DNA of 47,972 bases from Bacteroidia bacterium (GTDB taxonomy: Bacteria > Bacteroidota > Bacteroidia > AKYH767-A > OLB10), in assembly GCA_025450095.1 (NCBI GenBank), contig JANWID010000147.1:1-47972 (forward strand). The letters are read 5' to 3'. A model generated the notes under the pieces. That model was given only the letters and a program-made list of their open reading frames with translations. It was not told the origin of the DNA and did no database searches. Of this stretch, positions 18,846 to 27,501 are shown piece by piece. The position numbers were made by a program, and so were the translations under genes. Position 1 is the stretch's first letter. Every line of letters begins with the position of its first letter.

Positions 18846-21329
18846 ATGACTGTTGCACGAATTGAATTGTCCGATGATGCAAAAAGAGCTATAAATATTG
18901 CTCAGTCGATCGCTAAAGAATATTCAAATCCCAAATTTACACCCGCTCACTTATTGCGAGCGATGTTACACAAGGATTTTACCCTTCGCAATTACCTGGA
19001 AAAAGCAGGCAAGGATTTTTATTTTATGGAAGATTGGGCAGATGTGCGAATTGAATCATCTCCTAAAGGGACTAAAGTTGAGGATCCTTCCGGTGATGAT
19101 AAAATTGCCGATGTGTTTGCAGAAGCTGATAACATTCGTATAAAACTTTCGAAGGATGATGTGGACCTGGTGAGTTTGCTGGGTGCAATCAGCACTCCTG
19201 GAATTGCATTTTCTTACGACCAGTTAAAAACGTTCCCGGTAACGGTTGAAGAAATTGTTACCAAGTCGATTGAAAATTCGACTATTGAACACGCCATAGG
19301 ATCAACGGGAACAGCGAATGAAAAATCCGGTGTTGCTCCTAAAGCCGGAGCACTAAATAAGTATTGTATTGATAAAACCAGTCTTGCCCGTCAGGGAAAG
19401 CTGGAAGCTGTAACCGGAAGGGATAAAGAAATCAGAATGGTTTCAGAAATACTTGGTCGACGTTCAAAACCTAACGTAATTATCATTGGTGAACCTGGAG
19501 TAGGTAAAACTGCCCTGGTTAACGGATTTGTTCAACTGGCACTTGCAGGCAAAGTTCCGGAGAATTTGAAAGGGGCTGTTATATTCGAGCTCGACACAGG
19601 TGCCTTTATTGCTGGTGCATCCTACAAAGGAGAAGCAGAAGACCGGATGAAGAATATCATTAAGGAGGTCGGACAATTTGACCGGGCTGTACTATTTATT
19701 GATAATATCCATGCACTGTTAGATAAAAACGGAGCGACTCCGGGTCTGGCAAATATTCTCAAGCCTGAACTGTCGCGCGGTGAACTTACTATCATCGGAG
19801 CTACCACTAACGATCAATACAGGAAACATATTGAAGGTGATGAAGCATTTGGAAGACTATTCGAAATTATTAAGGTGGAAGAACCCGATGAAGTAACTGC
19901 CGACCGAATGCTTCAGATCGTTGCTCCAAATTTTGAAAAGCATCATAAATTAAAGTTGGCGGAAGGAGTGATCACTGAGTCCATACGACTTGCAAAACGT
20001 TATTTGAAAGAACGCAGTCTTCCTGATTCCGCAATAGATCTGATCGATCGTACGATGTCGGCTATAGTAATGATGTCGGAAACATCGAACGATGAAATTG
20101 ATTCGCTTGAAAAGGATTTGTCAGAACTTAACGGAAGGCGGAGCGATTTGAATGAAGAAGATTTTATGAGAGAATTACGATGGATGAATGCATCGCTGAA
20201 GAATAAAATCAGTTCCGTATTGATTGGGCAGGTAGAGGATGATCGGGATCCGGATAAATTTGACTCTTCTGAAGAGATAAACAACTATCTCAATGAAATG
20301 ATAAGTAAACTCAAAGCGCTTGCAGCTGTGGTGAAAGACCGGGTAGAGAAAACTGATGTCGCAGCAGTAGTTTCTCATAAGACCGGTATTCCACTGGGAA
20401 AACTTCAGTCCTCAGAACGCGAGAAGCTTCTGAATATGGAGGAAATTCTGAAAAAACGAGTAGTTGGTCAGGATCATGCAATCAAAGCAATATGTGAAGC
20501 TATTCTGGAATCAAGATCCGGGTTAAGTCGACCCGGTCAGCCAATTGGATCTTTCTTTCTCCTGGGTCCAACTGGTACAGGCAAAACCGAGCTCGCGAAA
20601 TCACTTGCAGAATTTCTTTTCAATGATGAATCATCTTTGATACGATTCGACATGTCGGAATTTAAGGAGGAACATTCAGCCGCTTTGTTGTATGGGGCTC
20701 CTCCGGGTTATGTAGGTTATGAAGAAGGGGGATTGCTTGTAAATAAAATCCGTCAGCAACCTTATTCAGTAGTTCTTTTTGATGAAATTGAAAAAGCGCA
20801 TCCATCGGTTTTCGATTTGTTTCTGCAGATTCTCGATGAAGGTAAATTACATGACAGGCTTGGTAAGGAAGGTGATTTTTCAAATAGCGTAGTGCTATTT
20901 ACATCCAATATCGGAAGTGATTTCGTTGTGGATAGTTTTAACAAAGGCATCATACCAAAGTCGTACGATTTGATGGAAATCATGGGAAAATACTTTCGCC
21001 CGGAATTCCTGGCCCGGTTAACTGAAATTGTTCCTTTCTCTCCAATTACAGAGAGTATTGTTTTAAATATCTTCAACATTCAGTTAAAGAGTCTTCTGAA
21101 ATCACTTGAAAGGCAGGGAATTTCATTGGACTTAACAGACAAATCACGCGAATACCTCGCTAAATCAGGCTTTACACCCAAATACGGGGCAAGGCCTTTA
21201 GCCGGTATAATCCGGATGCAAATTCGAAGGCCACTTTCACGAATGATAATTTCGGGTCAGCTGAAACGAGGTAGTGAGGTCAGGCTGGATCTGGATGATA
21301 AAAATGAAACTATTTGGGATATTAAATAA
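18846..21329 (+). CDS. tssH: T6SS sheath-recycling AAA+ ATPase TssH (ClpV)
   Basis: Disassembles contracted TssB/TssC sheath using ATP. I use the ATG at 18846 (MTVARIELSDDAKRAI), since the Clp N-domain begins there; the frame extends 22 codons into the preceding gene. The 827 residues contain the Clp N-domain (about 1-150), NBD1 with Walker A GEPGVGKT (215-222), pore loop GASYKGE and sensor GATTNDQYR, a short coiled middle domain (about 400-490) and NBD2 with GPTGTGKT (574-581), LFDEIEKAH (D646-E647) and pore loop GYVGYEEGG. In NBD1 the Walker B reads LFIDNIHAL, with Asn287 in place of the catalytic Glu seen in ClpB/ClpV, so ring 1 may bind but hydrolyse ATP poorly. It lies directly upstream of tssB and tssC. 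Confidence 0.93.
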   Translation: MTVARIELSDDAKRAINIAQSIAKEYSNPKFTPAHLLRAMLHKDFTLRNYLEKAGKDFYFMEDWADVRIESSPKGTKVEDPSGDDKIADVFAEADNIRIKLSKDDVDLVSLLGAISTPGIAFSYDQLKTFPVTVEEIVTKSIENSTIEHAIGSTGTANEKSGVAPKAGALNKYCIDKTSLARQGKLEAVTGRDKEIRMVSEILGRRSKPNVIIIGEPGVGKTALVNGFVQLALAGKVPENLKGAVIFELDTGAFIAGASYKGEAEDRMKNIIKEVGQFDRAVLFIDNIHALLDKNGATPGLANILKPELSRGELTIIGATTNDQYRKHIEGDEAFGRLFEIIKVEEPDEVTADRMLQIVAPNFEKHHKLKLAEGVITESIRLAKRYLKERSLPDSAIDLIDRTMSAIVMMSETSNDEIDSLEKDLSELNGRRSDLNEEDFMRELRWMNASLKNKISSVLIGQVEDDRDPDKFDSSEEINNYLNEMISKLKALAAVVKDRVEKTDVAAVVSHKTGIPLGKLQSSEREKLLNMEEILKKRVVGQDHAIKAICEAILESRSGLSRPGQPIGSFFLLGPTGTGKTELAKSLAEFLFNDESSLIRFDMSEFKEEHSAALLYGAPPGYVGYEEGGLLVNKIRQQPYSVVLFDEIEKAHPSVFDLFLQILDEGKLHDRLGKEGDFSNSVVLFTSNIGSDFVVDSFNKGIIPKSYDLMEIMGKYFRPEFLARLTEIVPFSPITESIVLNIFNIQLKSLLKSLERQGISLDLTDKSREYLAKSGFTPKYGARPLAGIIRMQIRRPLSRMIISGQLKRGSEVRLDLDDKNETIWDIK

Positions 21330-21391
21330 AAACTTATATTTTAACGCTGAAAAAAGATTTAATCACCTAACCAAAATAATTCTTTAAGCAT

Positions 21392-21838
21392 ATGATGAAT
21401 TATGGAATTGGCGGACAAGAAGTCCCCAAAGAAGCAAGTGAAGGGATGGCGGATATCCCGATGAATAAAACATTGATGATCGAGAAGCTTACTGCTGATG
21501 CTCCTGTTAAAGCACAAATTGTAGAAGGATTAAAGAACGCTGAAGAAGTATTTTCACATTTTAAACCTGCTATTGATGTCGATTTTCAAAAAGAAGATGG
21601 TTCGGATACTAAGGAGCAACTTCAATTCAGAAATCTTGGTGATTTCGGAGTAAAAGGGATTACTAATCAGAGTGCATACTTGAGAGATCTGGAATTACAA
21701 AAAACAGAGTTTGCTAAAGTGATGAAGCAGCTTAAGTCGAACAAGGTGCTTAAAACCGTCCTGGAAAATCCTGATATGAAAGCAGCTTTTATTACGGCCC
21801 TCCAGGCCATGGCCCAGGAAATTGAAGAGTCCAAATGA
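21392..21838 (+). CDS. tssB: T6SS contractile sheath small subunit TssB
   Basis: TssB (VipA/IglA type) pairs with TssC to build the contractile sheath in the cytoplasm. At 148 residues it is slightly shorter than proteobacterial TssB. Family landmarks are the VFSHFKPAIDVDF strand region (about 50-66), the LQFRNLGDFG motif (about 77-86), which matches the conserved F.sl.DF segment, and a C-terminal helix with LKSNKVLKTVLENPDMK. It lies 62 bases after tssH and 95 before tssC. Confidence 0.92.
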   Translation: MMNYGIGGQEVPKEASEGMADIPMNKTLMIEKLTADAPVKAQIVEGLKNAEEVFSHFKPAIDVDFQKEDGSDTKEQLQFRNLGDFGVKGITNQSAYLRDLELQKTEFAKVMKQLKSNKVLKTVLENPDMKAAFITALQAMAQEIEESK

Positions 21839-21933
21839 TTTTAAAATACCGGAAAACTGGTATTTGAATTAGTTTTCTATTGTAATAATTTCACTAAGAT
21901 TTATTGTATTAAAACAAAATAAAATTTATCAAT

Positions 21934-23307
21934 ATGTCAGAACTTGATCAACAGCAAAGCTCACAGGCTGAATATAAAGAAAAACCAAAATTGGATAATG
22001 CCAGTCAGTCACTCGATCAGAGTGTAAATTCACTCGCGAAATACGGAGGATTTGATTTACTGGAAGCGGTTATCGACGGTGCCAGTAATCTTAACCCGGA
22101 AAGAAAGGCAAAAAAGAAAATATTTCTGACGGAATCGGGAAAAAAAGCAGACCGGCAATCGCTTAAAAAAACCATGCAACTATGGATGGACCTGATCAAT
22201 GAATCAGAAGCAGTGGGTGACATGATTGAGAAGGCGCAGACCAAAGCTGAAAGTGCAGATAAATTGCTCAAGAATAATTTGAAAAAAGCGCTCGATTCAA
22301 CTTCAGATCTTGAAAAATCATACCGGAACGTAGCCTTGTTTTTTAAGAATGCAGAGTCCGATAAAATCAAGAATATTTCTTTTATGAATGCCGAGAAAGA
22401 TCAATTAAAAGATCTCGATAATCCTATATTTTTTAACAAGGTCAGGGATGAACTTCAGGCGAATTATGACCGGCTTGATCTTCGGGATAATTATTCATTG
22501 ATGGTCGTTCCGGGATACCTCGGGGGAAATGCGGTAATTGATAAATGGGCTAAAATGGCCTATGAAAATAAAGTGATGATGGTTACCGATTTTGAACATC
22601 TCGATAGTCCGGATGATGTGATGGAACTTTTTGAAGAAGCCGATCTTGCAGGAGGTGATATTTTTAAATCCGCTGTGATGATGGGTTGTAATTACCTTGT
22701 AGGAAGGGGTAAAGCCGATGAAGTCGGTGAGGATGATGATTTGTATGTTCCTCCGAGTGGCGCACTTGCCGGAACTTTATATAAAACCCTTATGGCTCAG
22801 GTATCCGCAGGGAAAAAACACGGTTCGCTGAGTGAAGTGGATGGCGTAAAATTCGATCTTAAGAAAAGCGAAATTGCCAATCTTGAAAAATTAGGCCTTA
22901 TTCCAATGGTTAACGAGTACGGAAAAGTAATGGCGTTTTCAGCTAAAACGCTCTTTAATGGCGACAACCTGGGATTGCAAACATATTCTGTAGTTCGTGT
23001 TTTCGATTATATTACAAAAGTGCTTATGGATTTTCTGAACCGGAGAGCATTTGAGAATTTCAATTCAAAAATGCAACAGGATCTACGAGGACAAATCATC
23101 AAATTTCTCGACAGTGTTACAGGACCTGGAAAATTGATTGAAAGTTTCAAGATTCAAAGGTTCGAACAGGATCCCAATCAAAAGGACAGAGTTTACCTGG
23201 ATATTCACATGACACCTTACTTCCCGGCCAAGAGTTTTATGATTAAAATGGATGGCCAAAAAGGTGATGATGGTACTGCCTGGGCCAGCGAATACGCGAA
23301 GGCCTGA
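21934..23307 (+). CDS. tssC: T6SS contractile sheath large subunit TssC
   Basis: The 457-residue VipB-type sheath protein follows tssB. The N-terminal 30 residues are polar. The handle region that follows includes LDLRDNYSLMVVPGYLGG and the central YLVGRGKADE. The C-terminal gp18-like half has LGLIPMVNEYGK and TYSVVRVFDYITK. It ends with DIHMTPYFPAKSF, typical of the TssC tail. Length is close to the Bacteroidota TssC type. Together with TssB it forms the rings that contract and are recycled by TssH. Confidence 0.92.
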   Translation: MSELDQQQSSQAEYKEKPKLDNASQSLDQSVNSLAKYGGFDLLEAVIDGASNLNPERKAKKKIFLTESGKKADRQSLKKTMQLWMDLINESEAVGDMIEKAQTKAESADKLLKNNLKKALDSTSDLEKSYRNVALFFKNAESDKIKNISFMNAEKDQLKDLDNPIFFNKVRDELQANYDRLDLRDNYSLMVVPGYLGGNAVIDKWAKMAYENKVMMVTDFEHLDSPDDVMELFEEADLAGGDIFKSAVMMGCNYLVGRGKADEVGEDDDLYVPPSGALAGTLYKTLMAQVSAGKKHGSLSEVDGVKFDLKKSEIANLEKLGLIPMVNEYGKVMAFSAKTLFNGDNLGLQTYSVVRVFDYITKVLMDFLNRRAFENFNSKMQQDLRGQIIKFLDSVTGPGKLIESFKIQRFEQDPNQKDRVYLDIHMTPYFPAKSFMIKMDGQKGDDGTAWASEYAKA

Positions 23308-23350
23308 TTTCAATCAACAATTTTATTCTGAGTTTATATAAGTTTTCACC

Positions 23351-23788
23351 ATGTCTTTCAAAGGTGAAGTAGAAATATCGGCTCCTCAAACCGGGCATTT
23401 AAACAAAACTAAGTTCAATGTTTTGGACTGTAATTACCGTTTTTATATGCCTTCCGATAATTATGGAAGAATTACCGGTCGCAGGGTAGTTGGTAAAATT
23501 AATTTTATAATTGAAACTTCTCCCAGCACTGTTCAACTGGCAAATTGCCTTTTTGTCAATGCAGAGGTGGAAGGCAAATTCGTTTTTTTTAACAGAGATG
23601 CACTCTCTAAAATGCTGGAATTGGATTTCAAGAACGGAAGGATCATCGACATGGAGACCGTGTTTTCCAACAATGGAGATATGCCACTCATTAACCGTCT
23701 AATCGTATCAGCTGAAAAACTGACACTGACATCAGAGGGAAATGTAGCAGAGGATAACAATGACTGGGAAACAAGATCGGAATATTAA
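23351..23788 (+). CDS. tssD: T6SS tube protein TssD (Hcp), paralogue 1
   Basis: The 145-residue protein begins MSFKGEVEI and has the beta-barrel pattern of the Bacteroidota Hcp family (PF17642-type TssD), including YRFYMPSDNYGRITGR near residue 30 and FKNGRI about 20 residues before a conserved NGDMPLINRLIVSAEKL strand. Hexameric rings of such proteins stack into the inner tube expelled by sheath contraction. It is 43 bases after tssC. It carries a 12-residue N-terminal insertion (ISAPQTGHLNKT) and a polar C-terminal tail not present in the second copy. Confidence 0.88.
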   Translation: MSFKGEVEISAPQTGHLNKTKFNVLDCNYRFYMPSDNYGRITGRRVVGKINFIIETSPSTVQLANCLFVNAEVEGKFVFFNRDALSKMLELDFKNGRIIDMETVFSNNGDMPLINRLIVSAEKLTLTSEGNVAEDNNDWETRSEY

Positions 23789-23803
23789 TGGACGGGTATT
23801 ATC

Positions 23804-23818
23804 AAACAATGATTGTTT
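23804..23818. promoter_or_regulatory. Perfect palindrome between the two tssD genes
   Basis: AAACAATGATTGTTT is a 7-base inverted repeat around one central base, 36 bases upstream of tssD2. The centre is too tight for a good hairpin, so a protein-binding operator is more likely than a terminator. Function is inferred. Confidence 0.35.
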
Positions 23819-23853
23819 AATTTAACCATACTAACCTTTAAAATTTTAAAAAC

Positions 23854-24243
23854 ATGTCATTCAAAGCAGAATTCGAAGTAGGAGGCAATAAGTACCGCGT
23901 ACTTCATTGCAGTTATTCATTACATCAGGATATTGATCCCACTGGGCGACCATCATCCGGGGTTAAAGGCGGAACAATACAGCTGGAAGTTGAATCAACT
24001 GACAAAACCGCTCTGACCGAGTGGATGGTTGACCCATTCAAACACCAGGACGGAAAAATCACTTTTTACAAACGCGATAGCAATCAGAAATCCAAAGAAC
24101 TTACCTTTAAGGAAGGATACCTGGTTTCTTATGCTGAAAACTTTACCAATGTAGGTGATAATCCTATGACAGAACATTTCGTAGTTTCTGCCAAAGAGGT
24201 AAAAATGGGTAATGCGGAGCACAAAAACGAGTGGCCCGTTTAA
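23854..24243 (+). CDS. tssD: T6SS tube protein TssD (Hcp), paralogue 2
   Basis: The 129-residue protein begins MSFKAEFEVGGNKYRVLHCSY, a compact Bacteroidota-type Hcp, with the DPTGRPSSGVKGG loop near residue 30, TFKEGYLVSYAE near residue 90 and the terminal FVVSAKEV strand. It is clearly related to the preceding TssD but differs along most of its length. It ends NEWPV, whereas copy 1 ends with a DWETRSEY tail. A strong intrinsic terminator follows its stop codon, as expected for a highly expressed tube subunit. This compact copy is the more likely main tube protein, and copy 1 may be a specialised ring or cargo carrier. Confidence 0.92.
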   Translation: MSFKAEFEVGGNKYRVLHCSYSLHQDIDPTGRPSSGVKGGTIQLEVESTDKTALTEWMVDPFKHQDGKITFYKRDSNQKSKELTFKEGYLVSYAENFTNVGDNPMTEHFVVSAKEVKMGNAEHKNEWPV

Positions 24244-24258
24244 TTTTCCTGATATTCG

Positions 24259-24300
24259 ATCATTCCGGGAAATAGCCATCCCGGAATGATTTTTTATTTT
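24259..24300 (+). terminator. Strong intrinsic terminator after tssD2
   Basis: A perfect 12-base-pair stem, ATCATTCCGGGA (24259-24270) with TCCCGGAATGAT (24279-24290), encloses an 8-base loop and is followed by a T-rich run (TTTTTATTTT). It lies 16 bases after the tssD2 stop and 67 bases before vgrG. It should lower read-through into the spike genes. Confidence 0.88.
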
Positions 24301-24311
24301 CTCATTTAACC

Positions 24312-24351
24312 GGCACAGCACATATTGCGCATGGAGTAGTTGTGTCGTGCC
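24312..24351 (+). promoter_or_regulatory. Imperfect stem-loop in vgrG leader
   Basis: GGCACAGCACA (24312-24322) can pair with TGTGTCGTGCC (24341-24351) at 9 of 11 positions around an 18-base loop. It ends 15 bases before the vgrG ATG. There is no T-run, so it is not a terminator. It may fold in the mRNA leader or be an operator. Confidence 0.35.
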
Positions 24352-24366
24352 ATAATATCCCATAAC

Positions 24367-26157
24367 ATGGCTCAGAACATTCCAAAAGTTACTGTTAGCA
24401 TCCAGGGGCAGGACAAACCTGTTGTTTACCGAAATCTTGTGGTTAACCAGGTTGTAGCAGGTCACCACCAGTTCAGTTTTATCTGGAACGTAGGTGAAAT
24501 AAAACACGACGCAGGATCTCAGCTTGATGTTGTTAAAAATACTATTGGCGCTACAGTTTCCATTCAGATGGGCGATAACATGTTTACCGGCCTGATCACA
24601 CAGGTGACGATACAGGAGGAAACCGGAAACTCACAGGCCTTCACGATCAAAGGTCAGAGTCTAACAATTTTCCTCGACGATGTACCAAGGTCCGCATCTT
24701 ATTACAAAAAGAACCTTCAGAAGATTATTAAAACCACGTTGGAAGGTGTTCCTTCCAATGTAATGAAATCGACCATCTCGCCGGCTGATACAGAAGACAA
24801 ACACTATGTGGTTCAATATAACGAAACCGATTTCCAGTTTATCACCAGGATGGCCACTCGCTTTGGAGAATGGTTTTATTATGATGGTACCGAACTCCAT
24901 TTTGGAAAAGCGGGAGATTCGGGTGCTACGCTAAAAAGTGGAAGCGACTTAACAAATTATGTTGTACAGGCAAACATCAAACCGTCGAAATACGGAATTT
25001 ATTCCTATGATTATCATAAAGGTGAGCGGATCAATAAGGAACTTTCCAGTTTTTCATCCGACGTAAAAAATGATTTTTCAACTGCAGCTGCCGATAAATC
25101 TAAGGAAGTATATACAAGAGCCGATGATCGTCCGATGCATGGTTTTATTACTTCCAACAAAAAAATGCTGGATGCCACTGTGGAGTTAGAGAATAAACGT
25201 TTATCCGCCCAACTGTTGACTGCTCATGGAGAAAGTAAAAACAGCGCATTAAAAGCAGGATGTAAGTTTGTGGTTGAAACTGTAAATGGTAATTACGATT
25301 ACATTGCAACTTCCGTGATTCATTCCTCGCAGGTGACAGGACATTATGAGAATTCATTTATTGCTGTTCCTGCTTCGGTTCCTGTGCCTCCGTATACCGA
25401 TCCACTTGTTTATCGTGATGCCGGACCGCAGACTGCAGTTGTCAAGGAAAATTATGATAAGGATGGTATTGGCCGGATTAAGGTTCATTTCAATTGGCAG
25501 AAGTCGAGTGAAATGTCACCCTGGATTCGGGTAACTACATTGCATTCAGGAAATGAAAAAGGGATGTTCTTTATTCCTGAAAAGGATGAAGAAGTCCTGG
25601 TTGATTTTGAGAGTGGTGATGTTGAAAAGCCATTTGTAACTGGGGCCGTTTACCATGGTGGTTCTAAATCGGGTAAAGAAGACAAAGACAATAATTTCAA
25701 GATAATAAAAACAAAAAGCGGCAATACCATCACATTCGATGATAAGGAAGGAAGCATTAAAGTTGTTGATAAAAAAGGAAGTTCTGTATATATAAAGGGA
25801 GATAACACAATTGAAGTTACATCCCAGTCAAAGGTTACGGTAAATTCAAGTGATATAGAATTGAATGCCGATAACAATATCACATTAAATGCGCAAAAGG
25901 ATATCATATTAAATGCAAATGGTGAGATTTCAGCAATTGCACTCAAGGATGTCAAAATTTCGTCAAGTACGGAAAAAACTACTCTCGAAGCACTGCAGGA
26001 TGTATCTATAAAATCAAGTACAGGTGCCGTAAAAGTGGATGCCATGACCGACTTCAAGGCCGTTGGTGTAGTGAGTGCTTCTATAGAAGGCTTGCAACTT
26101 GATCTGAAGGGAACGGCGATGGCGAATTTACAGGCGGCGTTGGTGAAAATTAATTAA
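24367..26157 (+). CDS. tssI: T6SS spike protein TssI (VgrG)
   Basis: I use the ATG at 24367 (MAQNIPKVTVSIQG), nine codons inside the longest frame, because the family N-terminus begins there. The 596 residues contain the gp27-like part (about 1-345) with VVQYNETDFQFITRMATRFGEW-type sequence near 140-170, and the gp5 OB-fold (about 360-450) with DPDGIGRIKV-like YDKDGIGRIKVHFNWQ, SPWIRV and FIPEKDEEVLVDFESGD. The C-terminal triple-helix needle is a repetitive run of short beta-strands (IELNADNNITLN, KDIILNANGE). The chain ends ALVKIN with no effector extension, so cargo must be carried through PAAR or adaptors. It follows the tssD2 terminator and opens the spike/effector cassette. Confidence 0.95.
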   Translation: MAQNIPKVTVSIQGQDKPVVYRNLVVNQVVAGHHQFSFIWNVGEIKHDAGSQLDVVKNTIGATVSIQMGDNMFTGLITQVTIQEETGNSQAFTIKGQSLTIFLDDVPRSASYYKKNLQKIIKTTLEGVPSNVMKSTISPADTEDKHYVVQYNETDFQFITRMATRFGEWFYYDGTELHFGKAGDSGATLKSGSDLTNYVVQANIKPSKYGIYSYDYHKGERINKELSSFSSDVKNDFSTAAADKSKEVYTRADDRPMHGFITSNKKMLDATVELENKRLSAQLLTAHGESKNSALKAGCKFVVETVNGNYDYIATSVIHSSQVTGHYENSFIAVPASVPVPPYTDPLVYRDAGPQTAVVKENYDKDGIGRIKVHFNWQKSSEMSPWIRVTTLHSGNEKGMFFIPEKDEEVLVDFESGDVEKPFVTGAVYHGGSKSGKEDKDNNFKIIKTKSGNTITFDDKEGSIKVVDKKGSSVYIKGDNTIEVTSQSKVTVNSSDIELNADNNITLNAQKDIILNANGEISAIALKDVKISSSTEKTTLEALQDVSIKSSTGAVKVDAMTDFKAVGVVSASIEGLQLDLKGTAMANLQAALVKIN

Positions 26158-26211
26158 TTGATTCACTTTTAGATTATCATTAAATGCAAGAAAACATAAA
26201 TTAAAATTCTA

Positions 26212-26772
26212 ATGAAGGAAAATGTTGAATTAAAGGAAATCCAGGAGCCAATTGATAAATTATCACAAAATCAATTGGAAACATTCAAATTTCAGTCTAC
26301 TATAAAATTAGTCCTGCTTGAAAGAGGAGATGAGTTATGGAGAGTAATTAAAAGTCGCGGAAATATCAGATCGTCTTTCTGGTTGGATAGTAAAGGTCTT
26401 GAAGTAATTTTTTCTGACTTTTATCAGAGGTTGTTAGCAGATAAAATGTTGAAAAAAGTGAATAACAAGAAAGGAATACTTGAAGATGTTTCCAGAAACA
26501 GAGCTGCCGTAAAGCAAGAATGGCAGGACAATTTCAACAGCATAGTTAAAGTTGCTGTTAGAAAACCGTTATATGCCTATTTTGGAATCATTGGTCCCCA
26601 ACCTGATGAGAAAATTGATAAATTGTATGATGGAGGAACATACCAATATGTAGTTCCACGATTTCAGCATTACAAAGATGAAAAAAGCCCTGAAAAAATA
26701 GATGAATATATTGCTGTGAACGATTATAGTCGATTGGTAGAATCGTCCTGGTATAAAAGATTCCAAATTTGA
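26212..26772 (+). CDS. Unknown protein between vgrG and PAAR genes
   Basis: The 186-residue protein has no signal peptide or membrane helix, so it is cytoplasmic or delivered. The first 45 residues are charged and helical (KEIQEPIDKLSQNQLETF), followed by a mixed domain and a C-terminal aromatic-rich region (PLYAYFGIIGPQPDEK, SWYKRFQI). I recognise no family. It lies 54 bases after vgrG and 17 before the PAAR gene, a place where loading adaptors and small effectors are usual. It lacks the DUF4123 or DUF1795 features I can see, so adaptor and effector roles stay open. Confidence 0.72.
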   Translation: MKENVELKEIQEPIDKLSQNQLETFKFQSTIKLVLLERGDELWRVIKSRGNIRSSFWLDSKGLEVIFSDFYQRLLADKMLKKVNNKKGILEDVSRNRAAVKQEWQDNFNSIVKVAVRKPLYAYFGIIGPQPDEKIDKLYDGGTYQYVVPRFQHYKDEKSPEKIDEYIAVNDYSRLVESSWYKRFQI

Positions 26773-26789
26773 TTTAAATATTTTTTATT

Positions 26790-27497
26790 ATGGGCAAACC
26801 CGCCGCACGAATAACTGACATGCATGTGTGTCCGATGGTAACACCGGCTGTTCCACCAATTCCTCACGTAGGTGGGCCGATTATCGGACCGGGAGTTCCT
26901 AATGTACTCATTGGAGGAATGCCTGCAGCAGTTATGGGTGACATGTGTGTTTGTGTCGGTCCACCTGATGTAATTGTATTAGGAAGTGTGGGTGTTATGA
27001 TTGGCGGAAAACCTGCTGCACGCATGGGCGATACCTGTGCTCATGGTGGTGCAATTGTGGCAGGTTGTCCTACTGTTTTGATTGGTGAAATAAGTCCTGC
27101 TGTTGTTGCTCCCGAGGCACCATCAAATAATATGGCAGATGCTATGGGATTGAATCCCGACGATGTTATAACTCCTCAAAACGGTGTTGTAATTAATGAG
27201 CTTGCAATGGGTGCTACAAAATTGAGCGCTGCGTTTGCCACCCAAGTCTCACGCATCAGTGCATTAATTAAAGGTGCTGAAAACGGAGAAGAAACAGTTC
27301 ATAAGCATAATGAGGAAGAGTGTAAGGTGCAGTATAAGGTAGTTGATAAGGAGAACAATCCTGCCAAAGATGTGAATTACGAAATCAGAACCAATGACGG
27401 GCAACAATTCAGTGGTAAAACAGATCAAAGTGGTATGACAAAACAAATTTCTGGTTATACCGAAGGAATGTGTTCGATATCTTTTCCGGATCTTTAA
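26790..27497 (+). CDS. T6SS PAAR spike-tip protein with transthyretin-like extension
   Basis: The 235-residue protein starts with a PAAR domain (about 1-105), recognisable by MGKPAARITDMHVCPM, PHVGGPI, AVMGDMCVCVGPPD, KPAARMGDTCAHGG and GCPTVLIGE, with Cys/His residues suited to bind the tip metal ion. A helical linker follows (about 115-170). The last 60 residues form a predicted beta-sandwich (YKVVDKENNPAKDVNYEIRT, then GKTDQSGMTKQI), the transthyretin/carboxypeptidase-regulatory pattern that serves as an effector docking module in other PAAR and VgrG proteins. It is four bases upstream of the metzincin gene, so that protein is the likely cargo. Confidence 0.92.
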   Translation: MGKPAARITDMHVCPMVTPAVPPIPHVGGPIIGPGVPNVLIGGMPAAVMGDMCVCVGPPDVIVLGSVGVMIGGKPAARMGDTCAHGGAIVAGCPTVLIGEISPAVVAPEAPSNNMADAMGLNPDDVITPQNGVVINELAMGATKLSAAFATQVSRISALIKGAENGEETVHKHNEEECKVQYKVVDKENNPAKDVNYEIRTNDGQQFSGKTDQSGMTKQISGYTEGMCSISFPDL

Positions 27498-27501
27498 GTC
27501 T

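Noticed and set aside
26790..27497. PAAR protein as a fused (evolved) effector
   Set aside because: The extension is only about 60 residues of beta-sandwich type with no catalytic motif, so it is better read as a docking domain.
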